DNA of 64,000 nucleotides from Candidatus Enterocloster excrementipullorum (GCA_019119575.1 DWWT01000065.1:1-64000), one strand, 5' to 3'; shown: positions 1 through 9,728, counted from the stretch's first letter. Numbers and translations: made by a program. Notes: generated by a model from the sequence alone, not told the origin.

Positions 1-501
1 ATAAAATCAAGTCAGCAACTGCGTAACCTTAACTTTTTAATATTCAATTTTTAAAGCAGCCACCGAAAGATGGCTTGTTTGTCATGCGATTAAGGGAATG
101 GATACCCTCTACTTTTCATTTTCAATCTTTATCCTCCTAAAATTTTTTTAATAATTGTATGAATTTTATGCTTCTGTCAGGGACGGCGAAGGTGATCGTA
201 TCCCGAACCTTTTGCGCTCCGTATTCCTGTCATTATCAGACAGGCTGCGGCACATTTTACCAACAGTGTCATACGCGATACCTCCTTACAGTAACAGGAT
301 ACCACAAAAACCGCTGCGGGGGAACTTGACTTTTTTTATTCCCAACTATACCAATGGGGCGGGAAAAGTTGAGAGAATCAGGCAAAATATTTGCAGGAAT
401 GGGCAGAAAAATGGTTGCGGCGTCTGCGGAATGTGGATTACAATGCTTTTTAGGACAGACAGAATGATTTGTGCCGCCGGATTGGCGGCAGAACGGAGCA
501 T
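1..501. other. Left-edge region without a supported gene
   Basis: No convincing protein is encoded here. A 116-codon plus-strand frame (155-505) resembles no family I know and runs into the following gene. On the minus strand there are two good ribosome binding sites, AGGAGG near 287-292 and near 127-132. Each is followed by only a short frame (about 31 and 11 codons), so they may be the 5' stubs of lost genes. A small hairpin (AGCCA/TGGCT) sits at 58-75. Confidence 0.5.
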
Positions 502-1254
502 ATGATGAAAAAACCTTTCATTGGGATCACATGCAATTATGAGACAGACGATGCCATCGGCCGGGTCACCCATATGGGACTGCCGGGACAGAGGTGGATG
601 TTTTTGGCGGAACATTACACGGCCTCTGTGGAGAAGGCGGGAGGAATTCCTCTCATTCTCCCGGTCTGCACTGAATTTGAGACAGTGAAGGAGATGCTGG
701 ATCGGGTGGACGGAGTGCTTCTGACCGGAGGAAATGATGTGGATCCCCAGATGTATGGAGCGCGGGCGGATGCAGCTTGCGGGAGCATTGTTCCGGAGCG
801 GGACCGCCAGGAGATCGCGATTGCAAAATACATTATGGGCCAGGGAGACAAGCCGCTTTTCGGCATATGCAGGGGAATGCAGGTGATCCAGGTGGCAGCA
901 GGAGGCGCCCTGTACCAGGATGTGGAGAAGGAAGGGGGATTTAAACACCATTACATGGATATGTACCCCCTTAACTGTCCGGCGCACCCGGTTTGTCTGC
1001 GGGAAAATTCCCGGCTTGCAAAAATATTCGGAATGCAGAGAAAAATCCGGGTTAATTCTTTCCATCACCAGGCAGTACGCCAGGCTGCCGAAGGATTTGA
1101 AGCCACGGCCTGGTCAGATGACGGGGTCATCGAGGGAATGGAAAAGACAGGACAAGCCTTTGTCCTGGGCGTCCAATGGCATCCGGAAATGATGTGGGAC
1201 TGCGGGCAGCAGCAAGAGCTGTTTTCCGCGTTTATCCGCGCCTGCCGGCAGTGA
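502..1254 (+). CDS. Class I glutamine amidotransferase, gamma-glutamyl-GABA hydrolase (PuuD/peptidase C26) family
   Basis: Predicted cytosolic hydrolase of 250 residues, the usual length for the PuuD-like family that cleaves gamma-glutamyl amide bonds. The nucleophile Cys123 sits in the elbow FGICRGMQ. The other two triad residues, His227 and Glu229, are in GVQWHPEM near the C-terminus. The LLTGGNDVDP motif near residue 74 is typical of the family. GGAG at 495-498 lies 6 nt before a second ATG at 505, so the start may be 505 rather than 502. No puu or other polyamine gene is adjacent, so the natural substrate is unknown. The family call is firm, the substrate is not. Confidence 0.88.
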   Translation: MMKKPFIGITCNYETDDAIGRVTHMGLPGQRWMFLAEHYTASVEKAGGIPLILPVCTEFETVKEMLDRVDGVLLTGGNDVDPQMYGARADAACGSIVPERDRQEIAIAKYIMGQGDKPLFGICRGMQVIQVAAGGALYQDVEKEGGFKHHYMDMYPLNCPAHPVCLRENSRLAKIFGMQRKIRVNSFHHQAVRQAAEGFEATAWSDDGVIEGMEKTGQAFVLGVQWHPEMMWDCGQQQELFSAFIRACRQ

Positions 1255-1436
1255 GCCTGCATGCGCCCGGCGGGAGTTTCAAAGAAAAATACATTCGAAC
1301 AGGCAGCTTTTTTTCAGAAACGGGCAAGAAGAATCCGCCGCTTTTTGATAAGCTATAGAAGGTACCTTTGTACGCAAAGGGAAGTAAAATGCATTTTCAG
1401 ATAGCGGTTTACGCGAACGTTTAGGAGGATTCTGCC

Positions 1437-1865
1437 ATGATTTTAACGGATGAATTGTGTGACAGGCTGTGCGCGGCGGCCCGGGAAAAGAGCCGCGAGA
1501 TGGGACTGGACATCGGTTTTGCGGTCAGCGATGAGAACGGACTTCCCAGGGTTTACCGCCGGTACGGCGAGGCTTTGGTTCTGAGCATTACCCTGGTTCC
1601 CGGAAAGGCGTATACGGCGGCCGTGGCCCAGTGCAGGACAAAGAATGTGGCGGCCTGCGCGGCGGAGGGCGGCTCCCTCATGTCCATTCAGACCAATGAT
1701 CCCCGAATTACCCTGGTGGCCGGCGGCTACCCCCTTTTTGCGGACGGAAAGATTGCCGGCGGAATCGGCGTGGGAGGCGGCACCGAAGAGCAGGACTGCG
1801 CCATCGCGGAGTACGTGGTGTCCGTGTTTGAAGAGCTGCAGGACACCTGCCATTTTTGCGCTTAG
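1437..1865 (+). CDS. GlcG/HbpS-type heme-binding family protein (DUF336)
   Basis: A 142-residue single-domain protein of the GlcG/HbpS/PduO-C fold. The family signature is the glycine-rich C-terminal segment (ADGKIAGGIGVGGGTEEQD, about residues 104-122), preceded by VAGGYPLF. Members bind heme or corrinoid, or are found with glycolate and diol metabolism. Cobalamin genes do occur in this window, but 57 kb away, so no link is claimed. AGGAGG at 1423-1428 lies 8 nt before the ATG. It stands alone, and the next gene downstream is a decayed one on the other strand. Confidence 0.82.
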   Translation: MILTDELCDRLCAAAREKSREMGLDIGFAVSDENGLPRVYRRYGEALVLSITLVPGKAYTAAVAQCRTKNVAACAAEGGSLMSIQTNDPRITLVAGGYPLFADGKIAGGIGVGGGTEEQDCAIAEYVVSVFEELQDTCHFCA

Positions 1866-1876
1866 GCACCGGCCGT

Positions 1877-2391
1877 TTATTTCTGCACGGAGTTCTTTTG
1901 AAAGTCGATCTGCACCAGCTTTTTTCTGTTGAGCAGCAAGTGCTCCAGCGTCCGGATGGGACGGTAATTTATTTCAGGCATCTTCTCCGTTAACGCTTGT
2001 TCATCCATTTGGTGATGTATCTGTTCCAGCCCGTCAAATACATGCAGATAGGGGGAGTCCGATACCCAGCTGCCCGGCTCATTAATCTGGATAATACATG
2101 ACACATACCGGGGATTTACCCGGGCAATGGTCTTCTGAAAACATGCATATCCGATATATTCAACCAACAGATTTGCGATGACCAGATCTGCCCTTGTCAA
2201 GTAAGGGTATCTTTGCGAATATGTGCAAGGCCATTTCCGCCTGCAATCCCGAATATCATTACTGCGGGGACAGGATACGCATCCAACTGTCCCTTCATCA
2301 TTTCATTCATAGCCTGAAGCTGCATTACAGAATCAAGCTTCATATGATTTTTGTAATCAGTTAAGGGGATTTCTTCCCATGGATTTTTCAT
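1877..2391 (-). pseudogene. Class I SAM-dependent methyltransferase, internally deleted and frameshifted
   Basis: Two minus-strand pieces belong to one methyltransferase. The N-terminal piece starts at 2391 and ends just after the SAM-binding glycine motif (FGIAGGNGLAHI), stopping at 2197. The C-terminal piece (2200-1877) begins in another frame with the motif IV-like segment RADLVIANLLVEYIGY. The stretch normally lying between them, containing the acidic ribose-binding strand (about 40 residues), is missing. An intact protein of this type would be about 200-220 residues. Loss of the segment plus the frame change makes a working enzyme very unlikely. The substrate class cannot be judged. Confidence 0.75.
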
Positions 2392-2551
2392 TTTCCGCTT
2401 CCCCAACATTCCATATATTTCTGCGGACAGTGAGCCAAACAGACATGTCCGCTGGATTTCATTATAACAAAAGCCTGCCCAAATCTCCATGAACGCACAT
2501 AGGGGCTAGAGCGCCCCCCACAAACCGGTAGCAATACGCCCGCCCCAATGG

Positions 2552-2557
2552 TATAAT
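2552..2557 (+). promoter_or_regulatory. Candidate -10 element for the MoxR/VWA/SWIM operon
   Basis: TATAAT lies 84 nt before the ATPase start codon. The hexamer 17 nt upstream (TAGCAA, 2529-2534) is a poor -35, so this is a weak call. It is the only consensus-like -10 in the intergenic space and would give a leader containing the 9-bp repeats. Confidence 0.4.
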
Positions 2558-2579
2558 AGGCGGTAGGAAGCCCGCGGCC

Positions 2580-2615
2580 GATGCGGCTAATGCGGTTAAA
2601 GCGGCTGATGCGGGC
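2580..2615 (+). repeat. Four imperfect 9-bp tandem repeats in operon leader
   Basis: GATGCGGCT, AATGCGGTT, AAAGCGGCT and GATGCGGGC follow each other without a gap, ending about 26 nt before the ATPase start codon and before its AGGAGG ribosome binding site. Spacing in multiples of three suggests decayed coding repeats or a protein-binding array. Nothing else in the window matches them. Confidence 0.5.
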
Positions 2616-2641
2616 AGGCACTTTGGCTGGAGGAGGAAGCT

Positions 2642-3757
2642 ATGGAAAAACGGATGGAAGTAAAGCCGCCGGTGGAGGTGCGCTATAAAGAAGAGCTGGA
2701 GGCGCTGAAAGGCCTTGATACGGGGCGCAGGCCCTTGGGCTGGCAGCTGTCGCCGCGGGCGGTGCGCACCTTTATTTTGGGGAGCAGGGAGCCGCTTTTG
2801 TGGAACGGAAAAGAAATTGCGGTCAGAAAGAAATACCTGGGAAATGACGCGCTGGTGGAGCGCTGCATCATCACCCTGGCGGGAAATCGGGGGCTTATGC
2901 TGGTGGGGGAGCCGGGGACGGCCAAGACCATGCTGTCGGAGCTTCTCGCGGCGGCGATCAGCGGCACCAGCTTAAATACCATCCAGGGAACGGCGGGAAC
3001 CACAGAGGACATGATCAAATACAGCTGGAACTACGCCCTTCTTCTGGCCGGAGGGCCCAGCCGGCAGGCGCTGGTTCCCTCGCCTCTCTATGTAGGCATG
3101 GAGCGGGGGATTCTGACTCGGTTTGAGGAAATCACCCGGACTCCGGCGGAGATCCAGGACAGCTTAATCAGCGTGCTCAGCGACAAGGTGTTAAATGTTC
3201 CGGAGCTGGGAGATGCAGGAGTGCTCTTTGCAAAACCGGGCTTTAATGTGATCGGCACTGCCAATACCCGCGACAAGGGAGTCAATGAGATGAGCAGCGC
3301 CTTAAAGCGGCGGTTTAATTTCGAGACCGTGATGCCGGTGCGGGATGTGTCCCTGGAGAAGCAGATTATTTTAAACGAGGTGGAAGAGCTGGCAAAGGAG
3401 AACCAGGTGGACATGGCGCCGGATGAGGACGTGGCAGAGATTCTGGCCTCCACCTTCCACGAGCTTCGGGAGGGTGTGTCCTCCATGGGGCACAGGATTG
3501 ACAGGCCCTCTGCGGTGATGAGCACGGCGGAGGCAGTGTCTGTGTACTACCAGACGATGCTGACGGCCTATTATTATGGGGATATGCGGATGGATATGGG
3601 CTGCCTTGTCCGGAATCTGGTGGGAGCCGTGCAGAAGGAGAACAGGGAAGACCTGGAGAAACTCAGGGGCTATTTTCAGACGGTGATCCGGGATAAGGGA
3701 GGAAAAGAGGGCGGATTATGGAGCAGCTATTACGAGGCGGGGAAATACCTGCGGTAG
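2642..3757 (+). CDS. MoxR-type AAA+ ATPase (YehL-like)
   Basis: A 371-residue AAA+ ATPase that probably remodels a partner protein together with the VWA protein encoded two genes downstream. Visible motifs are Walker A GEPGTAKT (89-96), a Walker B-like strand ILTRFEEITR (157-166), sensor 1 around NVIGTANTRDKG (202-212) and an arginine-rich LKRRF at 221-225. Length and neighbours match E. coli YehL, an uncharacterised ATPase encoded with YehM, YehP and YehQ. A strong AGGAGG precedes the ATG. The next gene starts 40 nt before this one ends, so translation is probably coupled. The client is unknown. Confidence 0.9.
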   Translation: MEKRMEVKPPVEVRYKEELEALKGLDTGRRPLGWQLSPRAVRTFILGSREPLLWNGKEIAVRKKYLGNDALVERCIITLAGNRGLMLVGEPGTAKTMLSELLAAAISGTSLNTIQGTAGTTEDMIKYSWNYALLLAGGPSRQALVPSPLYVGMERGILTRFEEITRTPAEIQDSLISVLSDKVLNVPELGDAGVLFAKPGFNVIGTANTRDKGVNEMSSALKRRFNFETVMPVRDVSLEKQIILNEVEELAKENQVDMAPDEDVAEILASTFHELREGVSSMGHRIDRPSAVMSTAEAVSVYYQTMLTAYYYGDMRMDMGCLVRNLVGAVQKENREDLEKLRGYFQTVIRDKGGKEGGLWSSYYEAGKYLR

Positions 3758-6246
3758 AGAAACATGCGGCCCCGGATCCGGATGCATTTCCAGCAGGAGA
3801 TCCTGTGCCGGGGCCGGCCATCTGTCCGGGTACGGAGTATGATCTGGCGTCGCCCATCCTGTATTTTCCGGTGCGTCACCACAGCCCGGTGTGTGCATTT
3901 CACCTGAAAAAGGCCATAGAGGCCTACGGGCCGGACTGCATCCTGGTGGAGGGACCGGAGAATGCGGCGGGCCTCATTCCCGTGCTGGTTCATCCGGAGA
4001 CAAAGGCTCCGGCGGCCCTGTATTATTCCTATAAGGACAAGGAGGGAATTGTAAGCCGCGAAAAGGGGGAGTATAAGTGCTATTATCCCTTTCTGGACTA
4101 TTCGCCGGAGCTGGTCGCCCTGCGGGAAGCGGCAGAGCGGAACGTACCCGCGGCGTTTATTGATCTGCCGTACCGGGAGATACTGGCGGCAGCAGGGGAG
4201 AACCGGGGCGTCCGAAAAGAGGGGGAGAAGCAGACCTACAACGATGATTACCTTCTGAGCAGGAGCCGCTATCTGGGGCTTCTCTGCGAGCGTGCGGGGC
4301 TCAGGGATTTTGAGGAATTCTGGGAAAAATATTTTGAGATGCAGGGGCTTTTGGAAGATACGCCCCGGTTTGTCCATCAGATGCTTACATACTGCGGCCT
4401 TTCCCGCCTGCATACGCCCAGGCAAGAGCTGGAAGCAGAGGGCTGTCTTCTCAGAGAGCGGTATATGGCGGAACGGATTGCCGCGTTCGCGGGGCAATAC
4501 AAAAAGATACTGGCAGTGACCGGAGGGTTCCACACCTACGGGCTTGGGGAGCTTTTGAAGAAGCGAACGGACGGCGGACTGGATTTTCAGGGAGAGCCGG
4601 TTCGGCTGCACCGGGGGGATGAATCCCTTCAGTCTGTCTATCCCATGGCATATTCCATGGAGGCGGCGGATGCGCTGAACGGATATGCCAGCGGTATGCA
4701 GTCTCCGGGCTTTTACCAGCAGGTTTGGAGGCGGCTGGAAGACGGGATGGAGCCGGGCACAGCCTATGACGGGGCGGTTCTCCATTTTCTGGCCGCAGCG
4801 GGGCGGCGGGCCAGGGGGAAGGATGAGAGTATTTCCGTTTACGATGAGATCTGCGCCCTCTCCATGGCCAGGGGCCTTGCCTCCCTGCGGGGAAAGAAGT
4901 CCCCGGGCCTTTATGAGCTGAGGGACAGCGCCCTGTCCTCCTTTGTGAAAGGGGAGTGCAGCCTGTCCACGGACGGCCCCTTACGGATCCTTTCCCGGCT
5001 CACCACCGGGGAACAGACAGGAGCGGTCTGTGCGGATGCGGCCCGCCCGCCGCTGCTGGCGGATTTTGAAAAACAGTGCGAAGCGTTTGGGCTCAAAATC
5101 CATTCGACCGCAGAGCAGGAGTGCACCCTTGCGGTTTTCTCCAAGGAAAAGCATCTGCGGCTTGCCCGGTTTTTCTATCAGACAGAGTTTCTGGGCTGCG
5201 GCTTTGCGAAGAAGAAAAAGGGATCCGATCTGGTGAACCGCCGGGATCCAAACCGCATCCGGGAAATATGGATTTACCGGTGGTCCGCCCAGGTCACAGC
5301 GGCTCTGATTGATGCCAGCGTGTCCGGCGGCACGGTGGAGGAAGCGGTGCGCTCGCATCTCGCGGCCCGATTTTCCCAGTGCAGGGGATCCAGAGAAGGG
5401 GCAAAGCTTCTGGTACAGAGCTTTTTGATGGGGCTTTTTGATGAGCAGGAGCGGATGGGCGCCCAGTTTGCCGGGATTCTCGCGGGGGATGGGGATTTCT
5501 TTTCTTTGAGCGGAGGATTTTCCTATCTTGTCATGCTGGGCGAGCTTGCGGATCTCTATCAGGTACGGGACAGAATGAACCTGGAGAAAATGATTGGCGC
5601 CTGCTTTGAAAAAATTCTCCAGCTTCTCCCCTTTATGGGGAATACCGGCGAAGAGGGGCAGGACGAATGCATGGAGTGCCTGCGAAGCCTGTACCAGGCC
5701 ACGGGGAAGGAAGCATATGCCGGTCTGCGGCCCGTGTTTGCCGGGGCTCTGGAGCGGATGCTGGAGAAGCGGCCCATAAACCCTGCCATTGAAGGGGCGG
5801 CCCTGGGGATCCTTTACGGCTGCGGCGGGCAGGAGAGCATTGCCGGACGGATTCAGGACACGGCCCGGGGATATATCCAGGGGACGGAGGAAGCACGCGC
5901 CGGGAGCGCTGCCTTTCTCCGGGGATTGTTTTTCACGGCTCGGGACTTTGTGTTTGTGAGCCGGGAGTTTATTGGGCTGATTGACGGGCTTTTGGCGCGG
6001 CTTTCCCCGGAGGAATTTATGGGAATTTTGCCCCAGCTGCGGCTGGCGTTCAGCTATTTTACGCCGATGGAGACGGACAGGATTGCCGGGCGGGCCGCGG
6101 GCCTTCACGGAGCGGCGGGAAAGGATATTCTGCGCAGACGGGCGGTTTCTCCGGAGGAATACGCGTATGGACAGGCGCTGGATGCGTATATAGAGAGGCA
6201 CCGACAGGCAGGTATGGAAAGCTGGGAAGAGGGGGAGAGCGGATGA
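3718..6246 (+). CDS. DUF5682 family protein (YehM-like)
   Basis: An 842-residue protein with no signal peptide or clear membrane segment. The N-terminal region carries the DUF5682 hallmark YFPVRHHSPVCAFHLKKA (about residues 44-61), followed by LVEGPENA. This His-His and Glu-rich start hints at an enzymatic or metal site, but no reaction is established for the family. The C-terminal half is helical and repeat-like. It overlaps the ATPase gene by 40 nt and the VWA gene by 4 nt (ATGA), which argues for obligate co-expression. The E. coli counterpart is YehM in the same gene order. Confidence 0.85.
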   Translation: MEQLLRGGEIPAVEKHAAPDPDAFPAGDPVPGPAICPGTEYDLASPILYFPVRHHSPVCAFHLKKAIEAYGPDCILVEGPENAAGLIPVLVHPETKAPAALYYSYKDKEGIVSREKGEYKCYYPFLDYSPELVALREAAERNVPAAFIDLPYREILAAAGENRGVRKEGEKQTYNDDYLLSRSRYLGLLCERAGLRDFEEFWEKYFEMQGLLEDTPRFVHQMLTYCGLSRLHTPRQELEAEGCLLRERYMAERIAAFAGQYKKILAVTGGFHTYGLGELLKKRTDGGLDFQGEPVRLHRGDESLQSVYPMAYSMEAADALNGYASGMQSPGFYQQVWRRLEDGMEPGTAYDGAVLHFLAAAGRRARGKDESISVYDEICALSMARGLASLRGKKSPGLYELRDSALSSFVKGECSLSTDGPLRILSRLTTGEQTGAVCADAARPPLLADFEKQCEAFGLKIHSTAEQECTLAVFSKEKHLRLARFFYQTEFLGCGFAKKKKGSDLVNRRDPNRIREIWIYRWSAQVTAALIDASVSGGTVEEAVRSHLAARFSQCRGSREGAKLLVQSFLMGLFDEQERMGAQFAGILAGDGDFFSLSGGFSYLVMLGELADLYQVRDRMNLEKMIGACFEKILQLLPFMGNTGEEGQDECMECLRSLYQATGKEAYAGLRPVFAGALERMLEKRPINPAIEGAALGILYGCGGQESIAGRIQDTARGYIQGTEEARAGSAAFLRGLFFTARDFVFVSREFIGLIDGLLARLSPEEFMGILPQLRLAFSYFTPMETDRIAGRAAGLHGAAGKDILRRRAVSPEEYAYGQALDAYIERHRQAGMESWEEGESG

Positions 6247-7370
6247 GCCATGAAGAGACATTAAACAGGTGGCGGCTGATTCTGGGAAAGCAGGCCGGCC
6301 AGCAGATTTCCTTCGGGAATGGGGCGGCGCTGGAAAATGGAATCTCCTGCTTTGACCTGGAGGATGCCCTGGAATTTCTCTATTCCCGGGAGTACGGGGA
6401 GGATGTTCGCAGGGAAGGGGGAACCGGGGCGAGCCGTCTCACAGCGGCCACATGGATTACGAAAATCCGCAGCCTGTTTCCAAAGAAGACCGTGGAGATA
6501 CTGGAACGGCACGCCCTGGAGCGCTACCAGCTCACAGAACTTCTGACGGATCGGGAAGTTTTAGAGCGCCTGGAGCCAAATGAAGAGCTGTTAAAGACCA
6601 TTCTGCAGCTCAAGCATCTGATGCGGGGGGATGTGCTGGACGCGGCGCGCAGGATTGTGAGAAAGGTGGCGGAGGAAATTGCAGAGCGCCTGAACCGGGA
6701 TATCCGCCGTTCCCTTTTGGGGAGTATTGACAGAAACAGCGAGAGCCCGGTAAAATCCATCCGCAATCTGGACATGAAGAAGACCATCCGCAGGAATCTG
6801 AAGCACTATGACAGGGAACAGAAGCGGCTCATGGTGGAGCGGGTCTTTTTCAGCAGCCGCACAAGGAAGTACAGCCAGTGGCGGGTGGTGATTGCCGTGG
6901 ATGAGAGCGGCTCCATGCTGGATTCGGTGATTCACAGCGCGGTGATGGCCGGGATTTTTGCACGGCTTCCCATGCTGGATACGCGCCTGGTGATTTTTGA
7001 TACCCAGGTGGTGGATCTGAGCGCGCATCTGGACGATCCGGTGGAGACGCTGATGAGCATCCAGCTGGGCGGAGGAACCAACATCGCCGGGGCCCTGCAG
7101 TATTGTGAGACGCTGATTGAGAATCCCCACAGAACCCTGGTAGTTCTGGTATCCGACCTGTGCGAGGGGGGAAGTTTGGGGGCCCTCCTGTCGGTGAGCC
7201 GGGGAATCATTGAGAGCGGGGCAAGACTGGTCTGCCTGACCGCCCTGGACATGGAAGCCAATCCGGTGTATGACCGGAGAACGGCGGGCCAGCTGGCGGA
7301 TCTGGGGGCCTTTGTGGGCGCTATGACGCCGGAAGCCCTGGGAGATTTTATGGGAAAGGTCATGGGGTGA
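6243..7370 (+). CDS. VWA domain protein (YehP-like), MoxR partner
   Basis: A 375-residue soluble protein. Residues 1-200 are helical and charged, and a von Willebrand A domain starts near residue 214. The metal-ion-dependent adhesion site looks complete: DESGS (Asp220, Ser222, Ser224), a threonine in GGGTN (Thr279) and Asp305 in LVSDLCEG. VWA proteins encoded beside MoxR ATPases typically act as adaptors that bring the ATPase to its client. The CoxE/YehP subfamily fits the length and order. The gene starts inside the stop of its upstream neighbour (ATGA). Confidence 0.9.
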   Translation: MSHEETLNRWRLILGKQAGQQISFGNGAALENGISCFDLEDALEFLYSREYGEDVRREGGTGASRLTAATWITKIRSLFPKKTVEILERHALERYQLTELLTDREVLERLEPNEELLKTILQLKHLMRGDVLDAARRIVRKVAEEIAERLNRDIRRSLLGSIDRNSESPVKSIRNLDMKKTIRRNLKHYDREQKRLMVERVFFSSRTRKYSQWRVVIAVDESGSMLDSVIHSAVMAGIFARLPMLDTRLVIFDTQVVDLSAHLDDPVETLMSIQLGGGTNIAGALQYCETLIENPHRTLVVLVSDLCEGGSLGALLSVSRGIIESGARLVCLTALDMEANPVYDRRTAGQLADLGAFVGAMTPEALGDFMGKVMG

Positions 7371-7403
7371 CGGGATGAAAGACATGCGGAGGGGGCGGGA
7401 AAG

Positions 7404-9728
7404 ATGGATGAGCTAAAGACCCAGCTAAAGCAGGCGGATGACGCGTATCTGGCCGGTTTGTCAAATAAGGGGACGGTGAAGCGGGCACACAAGGATCTGG
7501 AGCAGGAGACGCCGGAGGTTTTGTGGGATGAGAGCGGAAATGAGGTTCAGGTGACATTTAAGGAAGCAGTCTGCCGCATCCGGGCGCCTCTGGGAAGCAG
7601 CACCTGCAGCTGCCCCTCCCGCAGCATCTGCCGGCATGTGACGGCGGCAATCCTCTGGGTGCGGGGGATTCTGGAAAAGGAGGAAACCGCTGGTTCTGAG
7701 GCGGCTGAGGCTGTGCCGGGAGCTGCCTCGTCCCGGGCGGTTGAGGCGGCGCCGGGGAGCGCTTCTTTCGAGGCTGCACCGGAGCAGGAACCGGATCCTG
7801 CGTCCGCCCTCAGCGCGGCCCTGGAGAAAGCGCTTTTAGCGGTTCCTCTTGACCGCTTAAAGCGGGCATGCCGGAATAAGGCGTACCGGGAGTTTGCGGC
7901 GCGGGCTGAGGCCGGCGAACTGCCGTCCCTGTCCATGGGAAGCGTAATCACAGTCCGCTTTCCGTGGGCAGAGCAGGTGGTAAAGCTTCTGTATCCCCTG
8001 GAATACTCTTCCTGCACCTGCCGCAGCAGGGAACTCTGCTCCCACAAGGCCCAGGCAATTCTGGCCTTCCAGATACGGAGAAAGGCCATCACGGCCGAGA
8101 TGCTGAAAGCCCGGGAAGAGGAGGCGGGCAGCTGGGATAAAGAGGCGGTTCTGCGGGCGGCCCGCTCCATAAAGGAGGGCATCCGTCTTCAACTTTTTAC
8201 CGGGCTTTCCCGGCTGTCCCCGGAGGCAGCCCAGAGTATGGAACGCCTGGCGGTGATCAGCCATGGGGCCGGGCTTGCCTCTTTTGAGACGGGATTTCGG
8301 AGCGCGGCGGCGGAGTATGAGCAGTATTTTTCCCGGTCAGCATCCTTTTGCGGGGAGCGGCTTTTGGCAAGGCTTCTCTCCCTTTATGACAGGGCCTGCA
8401 GCCTGGAGAAGACGAGGGATCGGGACACATTTCAGAGACTGGCGGGAACATTTCGGGATACGTATGAGCCGGTTCCCCGCCTGCAGCTGACGGCCGTGGG
8501 AAGCCGGCATGTGAAGAGCAAAGCGGGCTATGAAGGGGAAAAATATTATTTTCTGGAGACCGGACAGCACAGATGGTATACGTGGATGGATGTTAGGCCT
8601 ACCTTTTACGAGGGAGTGCGCCGCCGCCCGGCGGGAAGGGATGGAGGGCAGCTGGCTCCCTGGGGGCTAAACTGCAGCCGGGAAAAAATGATGGAGCTGG
8701 AGTTTGCGCTGACCCAGGCAAAGGCTGCACAGGACGGCCGCCTTTCTGTGAGCCGGGAGACGAAAAGCGAGATTTTGGGAACGCGCCGTCTTGACCGGCC
8801 GGAGATACGGGAAATGGTTTTCTGGGATTACCGGGCGCTCCTGCGGGATCTGGAACAGAAGGAGCAGCGTGCGGATCAAATGAGCGGCCCGGAAGAAAAA
8901 TCCGGGGAGAGTCTGGCCCTGGTAGGTGCCGCCAGGATTCGGGAGGGGACATTTGACACGGTCCGGCAGCGCTTCTCCATGGAACTTTTTGACCCTGCGG
9001 GGCGAAGGATTCAGGCGGCGGTGAACTATTCAAAGGAGGAAAAGCTCACCATCCAGGTGCTGGAGCGCCTGGCAAAACGGCTTGGGGAGCCGAGGGACGC
9101 CGGGGAAGGGAATGTTGCAGAGGAAATTCCCAAGGGGGAGATTTCCCAGGGGGAGACTTCCCGGGAGAGGAATCCGGGACTTATCTTTTTTGGAATCCCC
9201 TATCTGGAGGACGGCAGGCTGTGCCTGTACCCGATTGAGTATTTTGAATGCATCCGGGGAGATATGCCGAAAGGGCGGGACGAAGGACAGAGCAAAGAAA
9301 AGGAGACAGCGCAGATTCCCGGGTATTCGGCAGAAGACGGAGCGGTTGGTAAGGTCGCACCAGCGACAGTCAAAACCCTGGAGCGGTTTCTGGATGAAAT
9401 GGAGGAAACCCTGGCAGATCTGTTCCGGAGCGGCCTGCTCTCTCCACAGGAGGAACTGCTGGCCGGGCTCTCCCGGCTGGGGCAGGAGAGCAGGGCCATG
9501 GGACTGTCCCGGGCGGGAAAGGAACTGGCGCGGCTGGAAGCAATTCTTGAAAAAGAGCGGCACCAGCTTAAGCCAAATCCGGAGCCAGCCATCGGCCCCT
9601 GGATGGAACTTATGGAATATGTGCGGCTGGGAAAACAGCGCACGGCGTTTGATCTGGCGCATTTGGAGCTGTACGCAGAACAGGAATCCCTTTTGCGGGA
9701 AGGGGAGAGTGGGAGGACAACAATATGA
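7404..9728 (+). CDS. SWIM zinc-finger protein (YehQ-like), two SWIM motifs
   Basis: A 774-residue protein with two SWIM-type CxC-x(n)-CxH zinc-binding motifs. The first has Cys68, Cys70, Cys76 and His78. The second has Cys204, Cys206, Cys212 and His214. SWIM domains bind DNA or protein. An Ala/Glu/Pro-rich linker (about 95-135) separates them. The remaining 550 residues are predicted mostly helical and match no catalytic family I recognise. It sits 33 nt after the VWA gene, with a G-rich ribosome binding site upstream, and overlaps the DUF4132 gene by 4 nt. E. coli YehQ holds the equivalent place. Confidence 0.85.
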   Translation: MDELKTQLKQADDAYLAGLSNKGTVKRAHKDLEQETPEVLWDESGNEVQVTFKEAVCRIRAPLGSSTCSCPSRSICRHVTAAILWVRGILEKEETAGSEAAEAVPGAASSRAVEAAPGSASFEAAPEQEPDPASALSAALEKALLAVPLDRLKRACRNKAYREFAARAEAGELPSLSMGSVITVRFPWAEQVVKLLYPLEYSSCTCRSRELCSHKAQAILAFQIRRKAITAEMLKAREEEAGSWDKEAVLRAARSIKEGIRLQLFTGLSRLSPEAAQSMERLAVISHGAGLASFETGFRSAAAEYEQYFSRSASFCGERLLARLLSLYDRACSLEKTRDRDTFQRLAGTFRDTYEPVPRLQLTAVGSRHVKSKAGYEGEKYYFLETGQHRWYTWMDVRPTFYEGVRRRPAGRDGGQLAPWGLNCSREKMMELEFALTQAKAAQDGRLSVSRETKSEILGTRRLDRPEIREMVFWDYRALLRDLEQKEQRADQMSGPEEKSGESLALVGAARIREGTFDTVRQRFSMELFDPAGRRIQAAVNYSKEEKLTIQVLERLAKRLGEPRDAGEGNVAEEIPKGEISQGETSRERNPGLIFFGIPYLEDGRLCLYPIEYFECIRGDMPKGRDEGQSKEKETAQIPGYSAEDGAVGKVAPATVKTLERFLDEMEETLADLFRSGLLSPQEELLAGLSRLGQESRAMGLSRAGKELARLEAILEKERHQLKPNPEPAIGPWMELMEYVRLGKQRTAFDLAHLELYAEQESLLREGESGRTTI

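Noticed and set aside
155..505. 116-codon plus-strand frame at the left edge
   Set aside because: No family resemblance, no good ribosome binding site, ends inside the start of the amidotransferase gene.
4981..6261. 426-codon minus-strand frame opposite the DUF5682 gene
   Set aside because: Composition rich in Arg, Pro, His and Leu without motifs, as expected for the antisense of a GC-rich gene. The plus-strand frame has family motifs and start signals.
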